A program made the translations under genes and the position numbers. This document shows positions 16,436-25,855 of a DNA stretch of 64,000 nt, in pieces (the stretch's first letter is position 1; each line of letters begins with the position of its first letter). The notes under the pieces were generated by a model. The model saw only the letters and a program-made list of their open reading frames with translations. It made no database searches and was not told where the DNA came from. This DNA is from CAZIGK01 sp964538615 (GTDB taxonomy: Bacteria > Pseudomonadota > Alphaproteobacteria > Rickettsiales > RI-342), in contig CAZIGK010000004.1 of NCBI GenBank assembly GCA_964538615.1, positions 80,212-144,211 on the forward strand, read 5' to 3'.

Positions 16436-19132
16436 ATGAACAAACAGGCGCGCAGTGCAACCGAACTGAAAGCGGATCCCTTTCTAACAATCCGCAAACA
16501 GCTTCTACGCTACATGCACGAGGCAGAAGCCGCTGTGCAACAGCAGCAGCCATTCACCCCCCTCACCCGACGCGATGTCATCAAATGGCTTGATACTGTG
16601 GAGTCCGCTCTAGCCCTACACGTATCGCATCACCCTGAATTACCGGAAGAAACACTCAGCCATTATCGCCAGCAATTACAGGCATTTCAAACAGAAAAAC
16701 CCCGTATTTTGCGCGCCATTCAAAGCGGTAGCATCTCTGTCACTCCTAACTTATCCACTCCAGCAACCCAATTGGCATGGGGTATTGCCAGCCTGCATCT
16801 GCATACCAATGAAAAAGCACGCCACCCCTGGGGCAGGGAGTATATCTCCCGTGAAACAGAATTTGGCTCCTATAAAGGCAAATTACTACACGAAAGCTCT
16901 TTCTGGAAAACGCTCGTGCAGTCACCAGACGCACAGGCGGAACTAGATTTCTACAAAACCGCCCTTCTCCGCCAAATTCCCGATCGCCCTATCCCTGTCC
17001 GCTGGGGAAATCCGGATAGCCATTTCTACTGGGACCCCAGAGAAAAACTGGTAAACATGGATCTCCTGAAATCTCTGATCGGCGGCTTTGAACATACACG
17101 CGCCATTACCCTGCATGAAATAGGCCATGCGGATCTTTCTCGCCAATACAGCCCCACCATGCAAGCGATCCATCAGGAGTTGATCGAACTGGAAGCTAAA
17201 TCCAAACAACAACAAAACCATCTATCAGAACAAGACTACCTGCGCATGGCGCGCTTAAGCAAAGAATGGGAGCTGCGCCATGACCTATGGAACAGTGCAG
17301 AAGATAATACCGTCAACGCCTACGCCGCTGAGTTTCGGGCATTTCGTCGACAATTCATGGCAGATTCCGTGAATTACGTCCGTGCAGCCCTTAGCGACAT
17401 TCATCCAGACATCCCGCTGCCAGACCCTCTACCGGAATGGCAATTTCCAGAAACAGTTCAAGCCGCTCATCATCTATTCGCTCAACTCAGCAATATCATT
17501 TTGCTGGCCTTTTATGCCGAAAACCATCTCTTTCCCAACACGCTGGAAGGTTGGCATCAAACCGGCATCATGCCAGAACACCTGCGCCAATTCCATAAGA
17601 ACGCCGATGGCCAGTGGGAAGTGAAAGACCATGACTGGCAGGCAGCATTCCATCGCCTGATGGATTGGATGGTAGGCAGCGAAGGCATGACAGCCCTTCG
17701 CCCAACGGCTCTTGACCGCCTGAAAGGAGCCGCCGCTTACCACAGCATCGCAGAAGCCCTGAATGACCGACGCACCAGCATTATTGACAACATTTGGGAT
17801 CAATTTGCCGCGCCATACGCAGAAATCCTGCTGCAAGAACATATGCAGCAGGTCAAACAGCAAATGGAGCAGGGAGGCACTCCGCAACAAGGCAAAGGGG
17901 GGATGCAGGTAGATCGGCCTGACGGCACATCGGTTCCCATGCCGGGTATTTCCGCCCCCGATGCACAACTGCAACCCTCTCCCTCCTCGCAGCAAGCCAA
18001 AGAAGCATCGCAGGCCGCATCTCAGGACGGAGAGTCGGAAGAGCAACAAATGCAAAAAGCCCGTCAGGAAGCAAAAAAAACCCAACAAAGCCGACAAAAA
18101 TCACCTGTTGAACCATCCGATTCCTCCCCACCCGCAAGCGAGGAAACACCCAGCATCAAAAAAGGTGATTGGGGAAATTATCAGGAACAAATTTCCGCAT
18201 TGGCAGCTTCCATCAAACGCTTACAAGAAACCCTGCGCACATTAGCGGAAAAGCAGAAACAACCCTACACCACCCTCTCCGATTCCGATCACACCCTTAT
18301 CCCGCTGGATAGCCGGTTTGGGGAACGTTATTCAGAAGAACGCGCCCGTGAAATGGAAGTCAAAATGCGTACCGGCCAAAGTTTCACACCGGATATGCTG
18401 AATCACTTCCGCGCAGATGAAGAGCAAACGACCCCCATCACCCCCAAACTGCTCATCTGGCTGGATGGCTCAGGCAGTATGAGTTACAGTGGCAGCAGCA
18501 GCTCCTCCCCCATAGATTACGCGGTGGAAGGCTCTGTAACGTTACTGGAGGCCGCCAAACGTCAATCTCCCGCATGGCCGGGTTTCATCTACATGTTTGG
18601 TGACGAAACCCCCGTGAACCTTGCCCGCCCGGATGATAATGCATTTCAGATGGGCGAAAAAATAGATGGCTTGCGCAAAGGCCTTGCTGGCAGCACCTAT
18701 CTGGCTCCCACCATCCTCAAAAGCATCGAAGATCTGGCGGCAGACCGCTCTCAACAGAGCGAAGTCGGCGCCTATACCCATATCGTTCTCATCTCAGATG
18801 GCGACTTTATGGATGCTGAACGTTCCACCAAATATCTTAGCATCCTGTTTGAATCCTCTCCCTATGTTACGCTGGATATTATCTGCATCAGCGATAGTTA
18901 TTCCACCCCCATGATCGAAACATGGGCGGAGTCTCTCCAGCCAAAGCATAGCAGCCAACTTATCGGTTTTCGCAAAATATCGGATGGCAGCAAAATTCAG
19001 GAAACGCTGCATGATATCATGGCGGAACGCGCCCAGCTCATCACGCCCACCCTCGCTACCGATGAACAGATTATCCGCCTGTCCCTGCGTCAGGCCGCAC
19101 AACGTATGCATAATGAAGGAGTTGCCGCATGA
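16436..19132 (+). CDS. VWA-domain protein with HEIGH metallopeptidase-like motif
   Basis: This is the first gene of a coupled operon. The frame opens at a GTG at 16349 (927 aa); ATGs at 16394 and 16436 are alternatives, and the start is uncertain. Counted from 16349, residues 255-260 read LHEIGH, an HExxH zinc-protease signature, and WNSAEDNTVNAYAAEF about 55 residues later could supply a third ligand, as in gluzincin-like folds. A charged linker rich in Gln and Ser (about 500-605) leads to a C-terminal VWA domain with an intact MIDAS (D706, S708, S710 in WLDGSGSMS). VWA proteins paired with MoxR ATPases act as substrate-recruiting partners (CobT, NorD and DUF2201-like proteins are comparisons). 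This looks like a distant relative of unknown substrate. Confidence 0.75.
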   Translation: MNKQARSATELKADPFLTIRKQLLRYMHEAEAAVQQQQPFTPLTRRDVIKWLDTVESALALHVSHHPELPEETLSHYRQQLQAFQTEKPRILRAIQSGSISVTPNLSTPATQLAWGIASLHLHTNEKARHPWGREYISRETEFGSYKGKLLHESSFWKTLVQSPDAQAELDFYKTALLRQIPDRPIPVRWGNPDSHFYWDPREKLVNMDLLKSLIGGFEHTRAITLHEIGHADLSRQYSPTMQAIHQELIELEAKSKQQQNHLSEQDYLRMARLSKEWELRHDLWNSAEDNTVNAYAAEFRAFRRQFMADSVNYVRAALSDIHPDIPLPDPLPEWQFPETVQAAHHLFAQLSNIILLAFYAENHLFPNTLEGWHQTGIMPEHLRQFHKNADGQWEVKDHDWQAAFHRLMDWMVGSEGMTALRPTALDRLKGAAAYHSIAEALNDRRTSIIDNIWDQFAAPYAEILLQEHMQQVKQQMEQGGTPQQGKGGMQVDRPDGTSVPMPGISAPDAQLQPSPSSQQAKEASQAASQDGESEEQQMQKARQEAKKTQQSRQKSPVEPSDSSPPASEETPSIKKGDWGNYQEQISALAASIKRLQETLRTLAEKQKQPYTTLSDSDHTLIPLDSRFGERYSEERAREMEVKMRTGQSFTPDMLNHFRADEEQTTPITPKLLIWLDGSGSMSYSGSSSSSPIDYAVEGSVTLLEAAKRQSPAWPGFIYMFGDETPVNLARPDDNAFQMGEKIDGLRKGLAGSTYLAPTILKSIEDLAADRSQQSEVGAYTHIVLISDGDFMDAERSTKYLSILFESSPYVTLDIICISDSYSTPMIETWAESLQPKHSSQLIGFRKISDGSKIQETLHDIMAERAQLITPTLATDEQIIRLSLRQAAQRMHNEGVAA

Positions 19133-22100
19133 ACCAGTCATCCCCAACCAAACCGCATGTCCCCGTTGATCTGGCTGGTGAGTATTTCCGCTTTATGGCA
19201 CCGCTTGGCTGGCGCTATCAGGATCAGCAGCAAGGAAGCCCGCGTGAAGGCATCACTCTCGGGGAACTGGAAAGCCTAACGCTTCCCACCCAAAACGACC
19301 CCAAGGCGGTCTTTGGACAAATGATTCGGGAAATGCCCGTACCTGGCATGCTGGGAGAGTTTGTGGACGCAATCCACGCGTTTGCAGATCCAACAGCAGC
19401 CAAAGCCAAATTATGGATCGGACCAGCAGGTTTTGGGAAAACCTACGCCGCCGTCATGCTGGGACGCATGGTGAACGAAAAGCCGCCTATTGTGGTGGAT
19501 CTCGCCGGTAAAGATCTCAGTGAACTGCTGTTTGTCACCGGTCTGGATATCAATGCAGGACGCGCTATTTTCGATCGGCTGGAAATGCGCCTGAACTCCG
19601 GCGAGATGCACCCCGCCAACGAAGCACGCCTGCGCGCCGTCCTGCAGGGACATATCCACCGCAATCCAAAAACACACCGTGAAGAGATTAACTGGGGGCG
19701 GGTTGTATCGCAATCGGTTCATATTACCCTGCATGACACCCAGTCGCAGCAAGTGCTGGATTCACAACAAACATCCACAACGGATCCGGAAGCGATTATT
19801 GCCCAACTGAGAGACATCGCCTCCGATGAAGGCATTGCCGGTGCCGAGGGTATTCAGTTCGTCACCAAAGAAGGCCCGTTGATTCGCGCCTGGCGAGAAG
19901 GCCGCTCTATCGTGCTGGATGAGTTCAGTAAAGCCCGTCCGGAAGGTGCTGCCTTACTCCATAATTTCTGGATTATGCTGAAAGAACTCGGCTCAGATGT
20001 CAAACTGGCCGGAGAAGCGGCAGAAGACAGCCCGCATCATGTGCAGGATCTGGAATTCACAGCCCGTGTCGGACATCAGGAATTCACCTTCCGCCGCAGC
20101 GAAATGCCCACAGGCTTCACGGCCATTCTCACCGGTAACCGTCAACATGATGGCCGCTCCAACTCTATGCTGGAACAGTCTTTCTACGACCGCGTCCCCC
20201 CTCAAATCCTCTCGAACCCCAGTATTCAGGATTGGCATCACCGCATCACGCAAGAACTGACAGGCCTGCCTATCTCCACGCTGCACGAATTCTATGGCCG
20301 TTTTGAAGTACCCGCGACAGATCTATTCGCCTACGGCATGACGCCTGTATCCGGCAAAACCCTGACCTACGCAGAGTTATGGCAACAAAAGCCGGAGGTC
20401 TTCGCCTCATTCCTGAGAGACTTGCGCACCATGGGGCTTTCCGATCGAGAGATTCAGGCCATACCCGCCAAGCAATTCGATCTGATAAACCAGTGGCAGC
20501 AACTCCTGCAAGGCACCTCTATCATGGCAGAAGCCTACTGGGAGTTTAACGACCGTCTGAACCCCAACAGCGAGCACTACCAACGCAAAGGCAACTCCAA
20601 AACGGCAGCAGAAGTCGCCAACCCTGAATTTCAACGTCAATATCAGGTCGGCTTACGCCGTGCCATAGCACACATTAGTGCCGCCTTTAAACCGCAGGAA
20701 AAAGCCAGACCTACCCAAAACAAGTCACTCAGCCTCCTGAAGTTCCAACAAGAAGGTGTTGGTGCCACCGCGCCCACCCCCGCCAATGAAAATGAGGATA
20801 TTCTTCTGGAACTCGGCTCCCGCTGGGTAGACCAGATAATGGATGATGTTTTGGCCATCCGGCAACAATGGAGCATGCCCAACCTCGCAAGGGATTTGAA
20901 AGCCCTCATGGAAGAACTGGGGCTCTACCGGGCCAGCATGGCAGAAGCGCGGCCAAGCAGTGAATATAGCGCCGAAGAAGCCTTAAATATTGACCGCTTT
21001 AATGCCCTGCCCACCAGTGAACTGCATCTTTTGCAGGCCGCTCTGGTTCAGTTCTTACGCCAGCAATTTCCACAGCATGCACTCTCTCGACGCAACGAAG
21101 ATGTTCTGCCACTGGCCATTCTGCAAGCAGCGCTACAAGACCTGCCAAAAGACATGCAGGCGTTGTTAGCCCCTAATCTCCTCTTAGAGGATATCCGGCT
21201 GGAACCTCTCACCGCTTACCACGTCCAATCCTCAGCGATCACGGATCAAACCGCGTCACCCGATACAACCTCTACCCCCCTCATTCCCACCGCAGTTTTG
21301 CTCCAAAGCTTTACCCTTCCTATGCTGGATCGGCAGAATCAGCTTCTTCTCCTTCAACAGGGGCTACCATCAACCTACACCTCACTGACAGACTTTGCCG
21401 AAAAACTGGAAGCTCTGGATAACAAAATCCTCGCCATCATGGACACGCAGGAAGAAAAACAATATCTCATTCAATCCGCACAAAACAGTCTCCAGACAAA
21501 AACAGATGAGTTAACCGAGCTAGAGAAAAAGACCATTAACCTGCCGCAAGCACAAGCCGTCATGCAAGCTCGCCAACAGGCAAGCGAAGCTATGCGTACT
21601 GCCGGCATGCATGAGAAAGATATCGAAACCCTCCTCGCCTCCATGACTGAGCAGCCGGATCTGGCTGAGGTATTGGAAGCCGGAACAAAACAGGAGCAAC
21701 TTCGTCAGGAAATTCAAACTCAGAAACAGGAATTGCAAAAACTATTGCAGTCCAATCAACGCCTTTCAACGCGTCTTCGCAAAGCGGAAAAAACGCGCAA
21801 TGACATGCAGGCACAGGCGATTGCACTCGGTATCTCTGACTACGGCTTCGCCCTGACCACCCTGCAATCGCAAGGCACGAACGGCGAGATAGAGACCACT
21901 CACCTTCTGCATATCGCTCCCTACGGTGACAAACCGGAAACGACACTTCTCATTGGCAATCCCATCCCACAAGCAACCATGAACAGCCTGCACCGTAATG
22001 GAGTGCTGTATATTGACCGAACACAGGAAAGTGCCGTCACCTTCCTAAGGGATATCATCACCACTCATGCACGCGCACACGGCGGCGACAGTGCGGTGCG

Positions 22101-22308
22101 CCAAATCACGGGCTACCTGCATCAGGCATTCTTTCTACGCAACCAGAAGCAGGATAATACCCCTCCCGCCAATCTGTATCACTACCTCACCAACCCCGCA
22201 CTTTCGGTGCCCACCCACCCGGTACGCGTACAGGCACAGCCACTGGATATGGAGCTTATCCGCTCCAGCCAGAACGCACAACCCCAGCCGGAAAGGGCGG
22301 TTGCATGA
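19129..22308 (+). CDS. Very long MoxR-like AAA+ ATPase
   Basis: The 1059-aa protein overlaps the VWA gene by ATGA and is probably translationally coupled to it. The N-terminal third is an AAA+ module of MoxR/dynein-like type: Walker A GPAGFGKT (98-105), Walker B IVLDEF (261-266) and sensor-like AILTGNRQHDGRSN near 330. The rest has no recognised domain. Residues about 735-900 are rich in Glu, Gln and Lys heptads and likely form a coiled coil. Typical MoxR proteins are near 300-400 aa, so the C-terminal extension of more than 600 aa is unusual. It is inferred to remodel a target together with the VWA partner. Confidence 0.75.
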   Translation: MNQSSPTKPHVPVDLAGEYFRFMAPLGWRYQDQQQGSPREGITLGELESLTLPTQNDPKAVFGQMIREMPVPGMLGEFVDAIHAFADPTAAKAKLWIGPAGFGKTYAAVMLGRMVNEKPPIVVDLAGKDLSELLFVTGLDINAGRAIFDRLEMRLNSGEMHPANEARLRAVLQGHIHRNPKTHREEINWGRVVSQSVHITLHDTQSQQVLDSQQTSTTDPEAIIAQLRDIASDEGIAGAEGIQFVTKEGPLIRAWREGRSIVLDEFSKARPEGAALLHNFWIMLKELGSDVKLAGEAAEDSPHHVQDLEFTARVGHQEFTFRRSEMPTGFTAILTGNRQHDGRSNSMLEQSFYDRVPPQILSNPSIQDWHHRITQELTGLPISTLHEFYGRFEVPATDLFAYGMTPVSGKTLTYAELWQQKPEVFASFLRDLRTMGLSDREIQAIPAKQFDLINQWQQLLQGTSIMAEAYWEFNDRLNPNSEHYQRKGNSKTAAEVANPEFQRQYQVGLRRAIAHISAAFKPQEKARPTQNKSLSLLKFQQEGVGATAPTPANENEDILLELGSRWVDQIMDDVLAIRQQWSMPNLARDLKALMEELGLYRASMAEARPSSEYSAEEALNIDRFNALPTSELHLLQAALVQFLRQQFPQHALSRRNEDVLPLAILQAALQDLPKDMQALLAPNLLLEDIRLEPLTAYHVQSSAITDQTASPDTTSTPLIPTAVLLQSFTLPMLDRQNQLLLLQQGLPSTYTSLTDFAEKLEALDNKILAIMDTQEEKQYLIQSAQNSLQTKTDELTELEKKTINLPQAQAVMQARQQASEAMRTAGMHEKDIETLLASMTEQPDLAEVLEAGTKQEQLRQEIQTQKQELQKLLQSNQRLSTRLRKAEKTRNDMQAQAIALGISDYGFALTTLQSQGTNGEIETTHLLHIAPYGDKPETTLLIGNPIPQATMNSLHRNGVLYIDRTQESAVTFLRDIITTHARAHGGDSAVRQITGYLHQAFFLRNQKQDNTPPANLYHYLTNPALSVPTHPVRVQAQPLDMELIRSSQNAQPQPERAVA

Positions 22309-22643
22309 GCCAGTCCCCCTCCGTCATCGCTGCGCAGCAACAGCTCCTGCAAGCATCCGCCTTACGCATTGCGCAGGAGCATCTTCACCTCGCAACCGGC
22401 TTTAGCCGTATCTACCACGTTTCTACCGGCTGGGTGACGGAATACCTGTCACAAGACCCCAGTGTCATGGTCTGCAAAAATCCGGATACTCTGGAAAAAG
22501 CCATCACACGGGAGGCCGACGGCATCATCTTCATCCCGTCATCCGCACATCTATCCGCAGAACTGGTAGCATCGTTAGCCAATCAAGCCAGTTACAAGCA
22601 AATCATCCTGCTGGAAGTAACGACGGCTGCAAATGCCGGATGA
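22305..22643 (+). CDS. Small third gene of the VWA/AAA+ operon
   Basis: The 112-aa protein overlaps the AAA+ gene by ATGA. It is soluble, with helical start and end segments (IAAQQQLLQASALRIAQEHL; HLSAELVASLANQASYKQII). No family is recognised. The strict coupling suggests an accessory or substrate protein of the VWA/AAA+ pair. Confidence 0.6.
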   Translation: MSQSPSVIAAQQQLLQASALRIAQEHLHLATGFSRIYHVSTGWVTEYLSQDPSVMVCKNPDTLEKAITREADGIIFIPSSAHLSAELVASLANQASYKQIILLEVTTAANAG

Positions 22644-22666
22644 CGAGACTGATGACGGGCTTACCT

Positions 22667-22699
22667 CCCCCCTGCTCTCTCTCGTGAGAGCGGGGGGGG
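22667..22699 (+). terminator. Hairpin after the VWA/AAA+ operon
   Basis: An inverted repeat CCCCCC-T-GCTCTC / TGAGAGC-GGGGGG lies 24 bp after the last stop codon. There is no T-run, so it may be a stabilising hairpin rather than a strict intrinsic terminator. It also faces the 3' end of the minus-strand gene 22841-23392. Confidence 0.4.
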
Positions 22700-22840
22700 A
22701 ATCCTCTCGTGAACGTTCATCTGCTTGTCAGGCAATGAAAAATAAACTGCGCCATTGCCTCGTCCCCCAGAAGACAGCGTGACCACCGTACCCTCTAAAA
22801 TCCTTGTTTTTCAGCCCCTCACGGCTCACAACAACTCGCT

Positions 22841-23392
22841 TTACAGCAGTTGCTGCATGACCGCCTTTAATTGTGCCTGATGCGCCTTGGAACTAAGCGA
22901 CCCCTCCGCGTCAAACGCTTCATGTGCCTGTGCAATCGCTAATTGCTGTGGGGCAACCCATACGCCAATATTACCCAGCATCATACGCAACGGCACCAAC
23001 CCCCGCAGACCACCAAACCCACCGGGAGACGCAGCCAGCAAAGCCGCTTTTTTTCCCTGATACGCCACCAGTGCCGGCTCGTTTTCTTCCGACTTCCGAG
23101 ATATCCAGTCCAAAGCATTTTTTAACACCGGCGCGAAGGAGCTGTTATACTCCGGCGAGGCAATCACAAACCCATCATGCTCAACAAACAATTGCTTCAG
23201 GCGTTTCGCCGCCTCCGGCAAACCGGATGCCTCTTCCAGATCCCCCTGATATATGGGCATCTCATAATCGGCTAAGTCAATATAAGTAGCCTCCGCCCCC
23301 AAGCTATGCAAACAATGCGCCGCTTGCTTTGCCAGTTGCCGGTTCAGGGATTGCTTACGGGTGCTTCCCGCAAAAACCAGAATCTTTGTCAT
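22841..23392 (-). CDS. NADPH-dependent FMN reductase family protein
   Basis: This is a flavodoxin-fold NAD(P)H:FMN oxidoreductase. The 183-aa protein has the FMN phosphate loop GSTRKQSLNRQLA near the N-terminus and the family motif SPEYNSSFAPVLKNALDW. The start was set at MTKILVFAGSTRK (23392), preceded by GGAAAATACG. The open frame upstream to 23464 does not look coding. The substrate is unknown. Confidence 0.85.
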   Translation of the reverse strand: MTKILVFAGSTRKQSLNRQLAKQAAHCLHSLGAEATYIDLADYEMPIYQGDLEEASGLPEAAKRLKQLFVEHDGFVIASPEYNSSFAPVLKNALDWISRKSEENEPALVAYQGKKAALLAASPGGFGGLRGLVPLRMMLGNIGVWVAPQQLAIAQAHEAFDAEGSLSSKAHQAQLKAVMQQLL

Positions 23393-23740
23393 CGTATTTT
23401 CCTTTCCAGTATGATGTGCAGTCTTCACACTACAGCACAGCTCGTGCAGGTCGGCAATTCCCATTTTCTATCCCATGCCTCACAACCTTAGTGGTTTCAT
23501 TAAATAGCCCGCATTTAATGTACAGCTTAGCATCTGTTGCCCAATTTTTGCGCTAAATGTTGCGGTGCAATTCTCACCCTATCGCTATATCTATCCATAT
23601 TCTGCTTGCTGGCACTGCGAAAACCCTCTACAACTGAATATAGGTTCACGTGCCTTGCCATGGTGCAGGAACTTTGTATCTGACAGTCTATTGCGGGTTT
23701 TCCCGCGTTTCTACCTTCCACCAACCCATGAGGACCCCCC

Positions 23741-24379
23741 ATGCGTGATGTCGTCAGCCTCTTTGAAAATGCGCTGGTACCGATTGTTGTTGAGCAAACC
23801 GCCCGTGGCGAACGCTCGTTTGATATTTACTCCCGTCTGCTGAAAGAGCGCATCATTTTCCTTACCGGTCAGGTGGAAGACCATATGGCCGCTCTTATTG
23901 TCGCGCAGCTTCTGTTTCTGGAAGCAGAGAATCCCGACAAAGAAATCTATATGTATATCAATTCTCCCGGTGGCGTCGTGACAGCGGGTCTGTCCATCTA
24001 TGACACCATGCAATATATCAAACCCAAAGTGGCCACATTGGTGGTAGGTCAGGCTTGTAGTATGGGTTCGCTTTTACTCGCCGCGGGGGAAAAAGACATG
24101 CGCTTCGCCCTGCCGAACGGACGTGTGATGATTCACCAGCCCTCTGGTGGATTCCGTGGTCAGGCAACGGATATTGAAATCCACGCGAAAGAGATTCTGG
24201 CTCTGAAACGTCGCCTGAATGAAATTTACGTTAAGCACACCGGACAAAAACTCTCCACCATTGAACATGCGATGGAGCGGGATAATTTCATGTCCGCTGA
24301 AGATGCGCAGAAGTTTGGTCTGGTAGATCACGTGGTCACACATCGCGGTGAAGCACTCAATACCAGCAAAAAGAAGTAA
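23741..24379 (+). CDS. clpP: ATP-dependent Clp protease proteolytic subunit
   Basis: ClpP is the barrel serine peptidase of the ClpXP protease. The 212-aa protein has the triad Ser107 (GQACSMGSLLLAAG), His132 (RVMIHQPSGG) and Asp181. The order clpP-clpX-lon follows, as in many proteobacteria, with 57 bp to clpX. Confidence 0.97.
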   Translation: MRDVVSLFENALVPIVVEQTARGERSFDIYSRLLKERIIFLTGQVEDHMAALIVAQLLFLEAENPDKEIYMYINSPGGVVTAGLSIYDTMQYIKPKVATLVVGQACSMGSLLLAAGEKDMRFALPNGRVMIHQPSGGFRGQATDIEIHAKEILALKRRLNEIYVKHTGQKLSTIEHAMERDNFMSAEDAQKFGLVDHVVTHRGEALNTSKKK

Positions 24380-24436
24380 CATTACCGCCCGTCAGGGCAT
24401 AAACAGTCGTGTATCAAGTGAAGGTAGAGAACGGTT

Positions 24437-25738
24437 ATGACCAAAACCGGCAAAGATTCCAAAAGCACCCTCTATTGCTCTTTCTGCGGCAAAAGCCAGC
24501 ATGAAGTAAAAAAACTCATCGCAGGGCCTACCGTTTTCATCTGCGATGAATGCGTAGAACTCTGCATGGATATCATCAAAGAAGAAAGCAAAGGCACAGT
24601 TGTTAGCGATGGCGGTGTTCCTAAGCCCTTTGAAATCTATCAGGTGCTGGATCAGTATGTCATCGGCCAGCAATGGGCAAAACGCGTCCTTTCCGTTGCC
24701 GTTCACAATCACTACAAGCGTCTGGCGACCAAAGAAGCCGGGGATGAACTGGAACTGGCAAAATCTAACATCTTGCTGATTGGCCCAACGGGATGCGGCA
24801 AAACCCTTCTGGCGCAAACGCTTGCTCGCATTCTGGATGTTCCCTTCACCGTAGCGGATGCCACCACCCTAACCGAAGCAGGCTACGTTGGGGAAGATGT
24901 GGAAAACATTATTCTGCGCCTGCTGCAAGCAGCCGACTATAACGTAGAGCGTGCCCAACGTGGTATCGTCTATATTGACGAGGTGGATAAAATTTCCCGC
25001 AAAAGCGACAACCCTTCCATCACGCGTGATGTTTCCGGGGAAGGTGTGCAGCAGGCATTGTTGAAAATTATGGAAGGAACCGTTGCCTCCGTACCACCAC
25101 AAGGTGGCCGTAAACACCCGCAACAGGAATTCTTACAAATTGATACCTCTAACATCCTCTTCATCTGCGGGGGAGCCTTCGCAGGTCTGGAACGGATCAT
25201 TTCTCAACGTGGGCGCGGTTCGTCCATCGGTTTTGGAGCCGACGTACGCGGAGAAGAAAAACGCGGCACAGGAGAAATCCTGCTGGATCTGGAAGCAGAA
25301 GATCTGGTCAAATTCGGCCTGATTCCAGAGTTCGTTGGCCGTCTGCCTGTTATCGCAACCCTGAATGATCTGGACGAAGAAGCACTGGTGGATATTCTCA
25401 CCACGCCGAAAAACGCTCTGGTCAAACAGTACCAAAAGCTGTTTGAAATGGAGCAGGTGAAGCTTGATTTCACCGAGGATGCCCTGTCCGAAGTAGCGAA
25501 AATGGCCATCAAGCGTAAAACAGGTGCGCGTGGTCTGCGCTCCATTCTGGAAGATATTCTCCTCAATCTCATGTACGAAGTACCAGGCCGCACCGAGGTG
25601 AGCGAAGTGCTGATTGATGGCAAAGTCGTGCGCGGCGAAAAACAGCCAACGCTGGTCATTGATGGCAAAAAAGAACCCTTCAAACCCAGCATGGAAATGC
25701 CCAAAAAATCATCGGATAAAGAAAAAGCCTCTGCTTAA
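24437..25738 (+). CDS. clpX: ClpX unfoldase
   Basis: ClpX is the AAA+ unfoldase that feeds ClpP. The 433-aa protein has the N-terminal zinc domain with C14, C17, C36 and C39, the Walker A GPTGCGKT (116-123), the Walker B region IVYIDEVDKI and the C-terminal KTGARGLRSILE sensor-2 motif. The length is normal. Confidence 0.97.
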   Translation: MTKTGKDSKSTLYCSFCGKSQHEVKKLIAGPTVFICDECVELCMDIIKEESKGTVVSDGGVPKPFEIYQVLDQYVIGQQWAKRVLSVAVHNHYKRLATKEAGDELELAKSNILLIGPTGCGKTLLAQTLARILDVPFTVADATTLTEAGYVGEDVENIILRLLQAADYNVERAQRGIVYIDEVDKISRKSDNPSITRDVSGEGVQQALLKIMEGTVASVPPQGGRKHPQQEFLQIDTSNILFICGGAFAGLERIISQRGRGSSIGFGADVRGEEKRGTGEILLDLEAEDLVKFGLIPEFVGRLPVIATLNDLDEEALVDILTTPKNALVKQYQKLFEMEQVKLDFTEDALSEVAKMAIKRKTGARGLRSILEDILLNLMYEVPGRTEVSEVLIDGKVVRGEKQPTLVIDGKKEPFKPSMEMPKKSSDKEKASA

Positions 25739-25766
25739 TACCATGTTTTTTTGAAAATAAACCCAA

Positions 25767-25799
25767 GGGGCGGTTGTCTTACTGACAATCGCCCCTATA
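25767..25799 (+). terminator. Terminator-like hairpin between clpX and lon
   Basis: A 12-bp stem GGGGCGGTTGTC/GACAATCGCCCC (one G-T pair) with loop TTACT is followed by TATAT. It lies 28 bp after the clpX stop codon and 57 bp before the lon ATG, so lon probably has its own promoter as well. Confidence 0.6.
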
Positions 25800-25855
25800 T
25801 CCGTTAATATGGTAACCGTTGCCTATTGCATTCCCCCTCCGTGGAGTCCCCCCCT

